Of a stretch of 64,000 bases of DNA, positions 61,748-64,000 are shown one piece after another (position 1 is the stretch's first letter; every line of letters begins with the position of its first letter). Source of the stretch: JAHEEL01 sp942491345. GTDB taxonomy: Bacteria; Actinomycetota; Acidimicrobiia; Spongiisociales; UBA5794. The translations under genes were made by a program, and so were the position numbers. The DNA is taken from the NCBI GenBank assembly GCA_942491345.1, contig CALOAN010000048.1, forward strand, positions 186,001 through 250,000, given 5' to 3'. The notes under the pieces are model-generated. The model saw only the letters and a list, made by a program, of their open reading frames with translations. It was not told the DNA's origin and did not search any database.

Positions 61748-62003
61748 GCGACCGAGCCGTCGGCCCGAATTGCTGAGGAAGCGACGACCGCCAAGCGCCG
61801 TTGACGGTTGGTCGGTTATGTCCGTTCGTCGCGAGACTCCACAGCAGTCCAGGGCATGAATCGCGCAGGCGCACTTCGATTCGAACACGTCGACGAAGGC
61901 GTCGGGAGTGACGAGCTGCGAGCTCGGCCTCTGTCGCGGGCCTCGCAGCTCCAACCTTGGTCCTTGCTTCTCGTTTCTGCAGCGGGAACGGCATGATGAA
62001 GCC

Positions 62004-62528
62004 ATGACGCCTGTGCCCTTCATGACAGTTAGCGCGAGGCCGGCCGAGCCCCAGGACATCCGCGACCTCGAGCGGCTCTATGCCGGGCTGGCCTCGGAGC
62101 AGCGCGCGATCCGCCCGATCTGGCCCTACACCGATGGTGTGCCTGAGCCGATCGGCAGATCTTTGAGCACCTTGCTCGAGCGCCCAGACGGGATCGTCGT
62201 TTTGGGGCATATCGACCATGTTCCTCTTGGTTTCCTGGTGGGCGTCGAACAACCGCTCCTCGCCCCGATGGCTCATCGCACCATCGGCGTGATACAACTC
62301 ATCTTCACGGATCACGAGGCGCGGGGCGTTGGGGTCGGTGCCGCCATGCTTCACGCGGCGATGGAGGAATTCCGCAAGCGCGGGATCGATCTCTTTGATG
62401 CACAGGTGAGTCCCGGGCACCGTATGGCCAAGAACTTCTTCGAGTCCAACGGCTTCAAAGCTCGTTCGATCACCATGTATCGCGGCGAGTCTGAGATAGC
62501 ACCGGCGCCAATCGAGCCGCTCATATGA
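62004..62528 (+). CDS. GNAT-family acetyltransferase
   Basis: A 174-residue acetyl-CoA-dependent transferase. The core shows VSARPAEPQDIRDLERLYAG (beta1-alpha1), the acetyl-CoA motif A (DHEARGVGVGAAMLHAAMEE) and motif B (FESNGFKARSITMYRG). The substrate cannot be read from sequence. I chose ATG 62004; ATG 62022 is also possible. A short open frame at 61808 upstream looks unreal. It overlaps the HAD gene by 4 bases, suggesting one transcript. Confidence 0.85.
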   Translation: MTPVPFMTVSARPAEPQDIRDLERLYAGLASEQRAIRPIWPYTDGVPEPIGRSLSTLLERPDGIVVLGHIDHVPLGFLVGVEQPLLAPMAHRTIGVIQLIFTDHEARGVGVGAAMLHAAMEEFRKRGIDLFDAQVSPGHRMAKNFFESNGFKARSITMYRGESEIAPAPIEPLI

Positions 62529-63337
62529 TCGGCCGTCTCGACGGCGGTGGGCCGAAGACCTTCGTCTTCGACCTTGATGGTGTCGTGTACGTCGACCACA
62601 CTGGTGTGCCTGGCGCAGGTGAAGCCTTGACGGCGCTCGATCGTGCGGGACACCAAGTGCTCTTCGCCACCAACAACTCATCGCGCGGGGTCGACACGGT
62701 GATCGATAACATCCGGTCGCGCACCGGCTATCGAGCCGAGGTCGAGGCCGTTGTCACATCGGGACTGGCGGCCGCCGACCTCCTGAGCGATGGCGCAGAG
62801 ACATGTTTCGTATTCGGATCGAGAGAACTCGAGCAGACGCTGGTCGCCGAGGGAATCGAGGTGACGCGGGACCATACGCTCGCGACGGCAGTGGTCGTTG
62901 GCCTCGATCGGGGTCTTTCGTACGAACGTTTGACGAGTGCCGTCCTCGCCGTTCGACGCGGGGCCCGGCTCATTGCCACGAACGACGATGCGACCTATCC
63001 GGCGGAGGACGGTCAATACCCGGGGTGCGGAGCGATCGTCGCGGCCGTCGAGCGCGCCACGGGGATCAGCGCCGTTGTGTGTGGAAAGCCAAATCCGCCC
63101 ATGCAGAGGTTGATCGAACGCCGGATCGAACATCCGGAGGTCTGGATGGTCGGCGACCGTGTCGAGACCGATCTTGCGCTGGCCGACCGGGCGGGCTGGG
63201 GGAAGATCCTGGTCCTGTCCGGCGTGACTGGTCCGGATGAAACTTCCGTTTCCGCCCCACTTCCGCATCATACGATCAACTCCATCGCGGAGCTCGGAAC
63301 TCTGATGTCCTCGGAAACACACGGGGCCGGGGGATAA
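62525..63337 (+). CDS. HAD-IIA family phosphatase (NagD/PGP-like)
   Basis: A 270-residue phosphatase. The catalytic Asp pair is in FVFDLDGVVYVD, motif II is in LFATNN, motif III Lys in VVCGKPNPPM and motif IV in MVGDRVETD. The C2-type cap fits the HAD-IIA group, which acts on phosphoglycolate, glycerol phosphate or nucleotides. This gene before tlyA is a conserved actinobacterial arrangement. ATG 62525 overlaps the GNAT stop. Confidence 0.9.
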   Translation: MIGRLDGGGPKTFVFDLDGVVYVDHTGVPGAGEALTALDRAGHQVLFATNNSSRGVDTVIDNIRSRTGYRAEVEAVVTSGLAAADLLSDGAETCFVFGSRELEQTLVAEGIEVTRDHTLATAVVVGLDRGLSYERLTSAVLAVRRGARLIATNDDATYPAEDGQYPGCGAIVAAVERATGISAVVCGKPNPPMQRLIERRIEHPEVWMVGDRVETDLALADRAGWGKILVLSGVTGPDETSVSAPLPHHTINSIAELGTLMSSETHGAGG

Positions 63338-63338
63338 T
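63333..63338 (+). promoter_or_regulatory. Putative -10 box, leaderless start of 58-residue gene
   Basis: GATAAT, close to the TATAAT consensus, ends 6 nt before the ATG at 63345 and overlaps the HAD stop region. tlyA would be read from the same transcript. Confidence 0.55.
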
Positions 63339-63344
63339 GGTGTC

Positions 63345-63521
63345 ATGACCCAGAAGCCAGACGAACAGGCAGCGGGGGCCGGTGAGGACCTCGACGAGCT
63401 CGAGGCGAAGCTGAAGGCCGCAGATGCCGCCGATGCTCCGGAGACTGCCGAACACGTTGCGCAACTCCTCGGGACTGCCCTCGACGATATCGAAGGCGGT
63501 CGGGGGAGCGGACCACCCTGA
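63345..63521 (+). CDS. 58-residue acidic protein upstream of tlyA
   Basis: A short gene between the HAD phosphatase and tlyA. It encodes MTQKPDEQAAGAGEDLDELE and continues as an Ala/Asp/Glu-rich helix ending in IEGGRGSGPP. Small acidic proteins occupy the same place in other actinobacteria (from memory). Its TGA overlaps the likely CTG start of tlyA by 4 bases, which supports translation of this frame. Function unknown. Confidence 0.65.
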   Translation: MTQKPDEQAAGAGEDLDELEAKLKAADAADAPETAEHVAQLLGTALDDIEGGRGSGPP

Positions 63522-64000
63522 CCAGGCGACGCCTTGATGCCGAGCTCGTGCGGCGAAAGCTGGTGCCGTCACGCACCGAGGCGCGGCGGATGATCGACAC
63601 CGGGCGCGTGCGCGTTCGCGGAAATCCTGCCCCGAAGCCATCGACGATGGTCGCTCCGGATGATCCCCTCTCGATCGACGGCCCTCCCGCGCAGTTCGTG
63701 AGCCGCGCCGGAGCGAAGCTCGATGGCGCGATCGATGCCTTTGATGTCGCGGTTGAGGGCCGGATCGCGATCGACGTTGGAGCATCGACTGGAGGCTTCA
63801 CCGACTGCCTTCTCCAGCGCGGGGCCGCCGAAGTAGTCGCTCTCGACGTTGGATATGGTCAACTTCATCATCGGATTCGCAGCGATCCCCGAGTTGTCGT
63901 TGTAGAACGAACGAACATCCGCCACGCCGATCCCATTGCGCTTGGAGCTCCGTTCGATCTTGTGGTTGCCGATCTCTCCTTCATCTCGTTGGCGCTCGTT
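63518..64000 (+). CDS. tlyA: TlyA rRNA 2'-O-methyltransferase (3' end outside window)
   Basis: TlyA methylates ribose in 16S and 23S rRNA; its loss gives capreomycin resistance in mycobacteria. The visible 161 codons start with an S4 RNA-binding domain (RRRLDAELVRRKLVPSRTEA, IDTGRVRVRGN), then the RrmJ/FtsJ-like fold: FVSRAGAKLDGAIDAF, SAM motif I AIDVGASTGGFTDCLL, ALDVGYGQLHHRIRSDPRV and the Asp/Lys region VVADLSFISLALV. No ATG, GTG or TTG precedes RRRLDAEL in frame; CTG at 63518, with GGGGGAG at 63502-63508, is the best start. The gene runs off the right edge. Confidence 0.93.
   Translation, partial: MTRRRLDAELVRRKLVPSRTEARRMIDTGRVRVRGNPAPKPSTMVAPDDPLSIDGPPAQFVSRAGAKLDGAIDAFDVAVEGRIAIDVGASTGGFTDCLLQRGAAEVVALDVGYGQLHHRIRSDPRVVVVERTNIRHADPIALGAPFDLVVADLSFISLALV

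Noticed and set aside
61808..61996. 62-codon frame before the GNAT gene
   Set aside because: No ribosome binding site, no recognisable motif, and it overlaps the region where GNAT upstream signals should lie.

Overview
The window is high-GC bacterial chromosome with almost no spare DNA. Most genes are collinear, and many neighbours share 4-base stop/start overlaps (ATGA or GTGA). A complete Pup-proteasome locus (mpa, dop, pup, prcB, prcA, pafA, pafB, pafC), tatA-tatC-helY, a DUF4193 protein, a DivIVA/Wag31-like protein, rapZ-yvcK and gap-pgk-tpiA-secG together point to an actinobacterium. My best inference is a lineage outside the well-studied mycolate and Streptomyces groups, perhaps Acidimicrobiia. 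This rests on gene content and order, not on a database comparison. I see no insertion sequence, prophage, integrase or CRISPR array.

Layout. 1-2 kb: end of trpB, then trpA and tRNA-Leu(CAA). 2.2-16 kb: a tad/Flp pilus locus (tadE-like, tadG-like, cpaB, cpaE, cpaF, tadB, tadC, and an oppositely oriented Flp pilin) that is interrupted by polA and rpsA and flanked by a sensor kinase/response regulator pair on the same strand as the pilin. 18-29 kb: coaE, uvrB, uvrA and uvrC (nucleotide excision repair) mixed with a methyltransferase and a large membrane protein. 29-35.7 kb: rapZ, yvcK, then a glycolytic run gap-pgk-tpiA-(hypothetical)-gpmA-secG. 35.7-46.3 kb: accessory and envelope genes: an orphan peptide-type ABC substrate-binding lipoprotein, tRNA-Leu(GAG), a decayed thiamine-diphosphate enzyme behind a hairpin-rich leader, thiI, a PLP dehydratase coupled to a ceramidase-like membrane protein, divIVA, an OmpA-domain protein, an MFS transporter and a chain of very small membrane proteins. 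46.3-61.7 kb: trmI, ferredoxin, the Pup-proteasome operon, pafBC, Tat export, helY, a lipid-kinase family gene and DUF4193. 62-64 kb: GNAT, HAD phosphatase, a 58-residue protein and the start of tlyA.

How the genes work together. In the proteasome locus Dop deamidates the C-terminal Gln of Pup, PafA ligates Pup to substrates, and Mpa feeds them to the PrcA/PrcB chamber. PafB and PafC are WYL regulators normally tied to DNA-damage control, and three uvr genes lie elsewhere in the window. The Tad proteins form a pilus export machine (CpaF motor, TadB/TadC platform, CpaE localisation factor, CpaB periplasmic part, TadE/G pseudopilins, Flp pilin); no prepilin peptidase is visible here.

The least explained signals are: a 13-bp stem structure placed just after a promoter-like -10 box and ahead of a broken TPP-enzyme gene (38272-38345); a TadG-like protein carrying two tandem EF-hand/dockerin-like loops; a GAPDH with about 30 extra residues in its nucleotide-binding fold; and a repeated arrangement of a TANNNT -10 box 6-8 nt before a start codon, which suggests frequent leaderless transcription.
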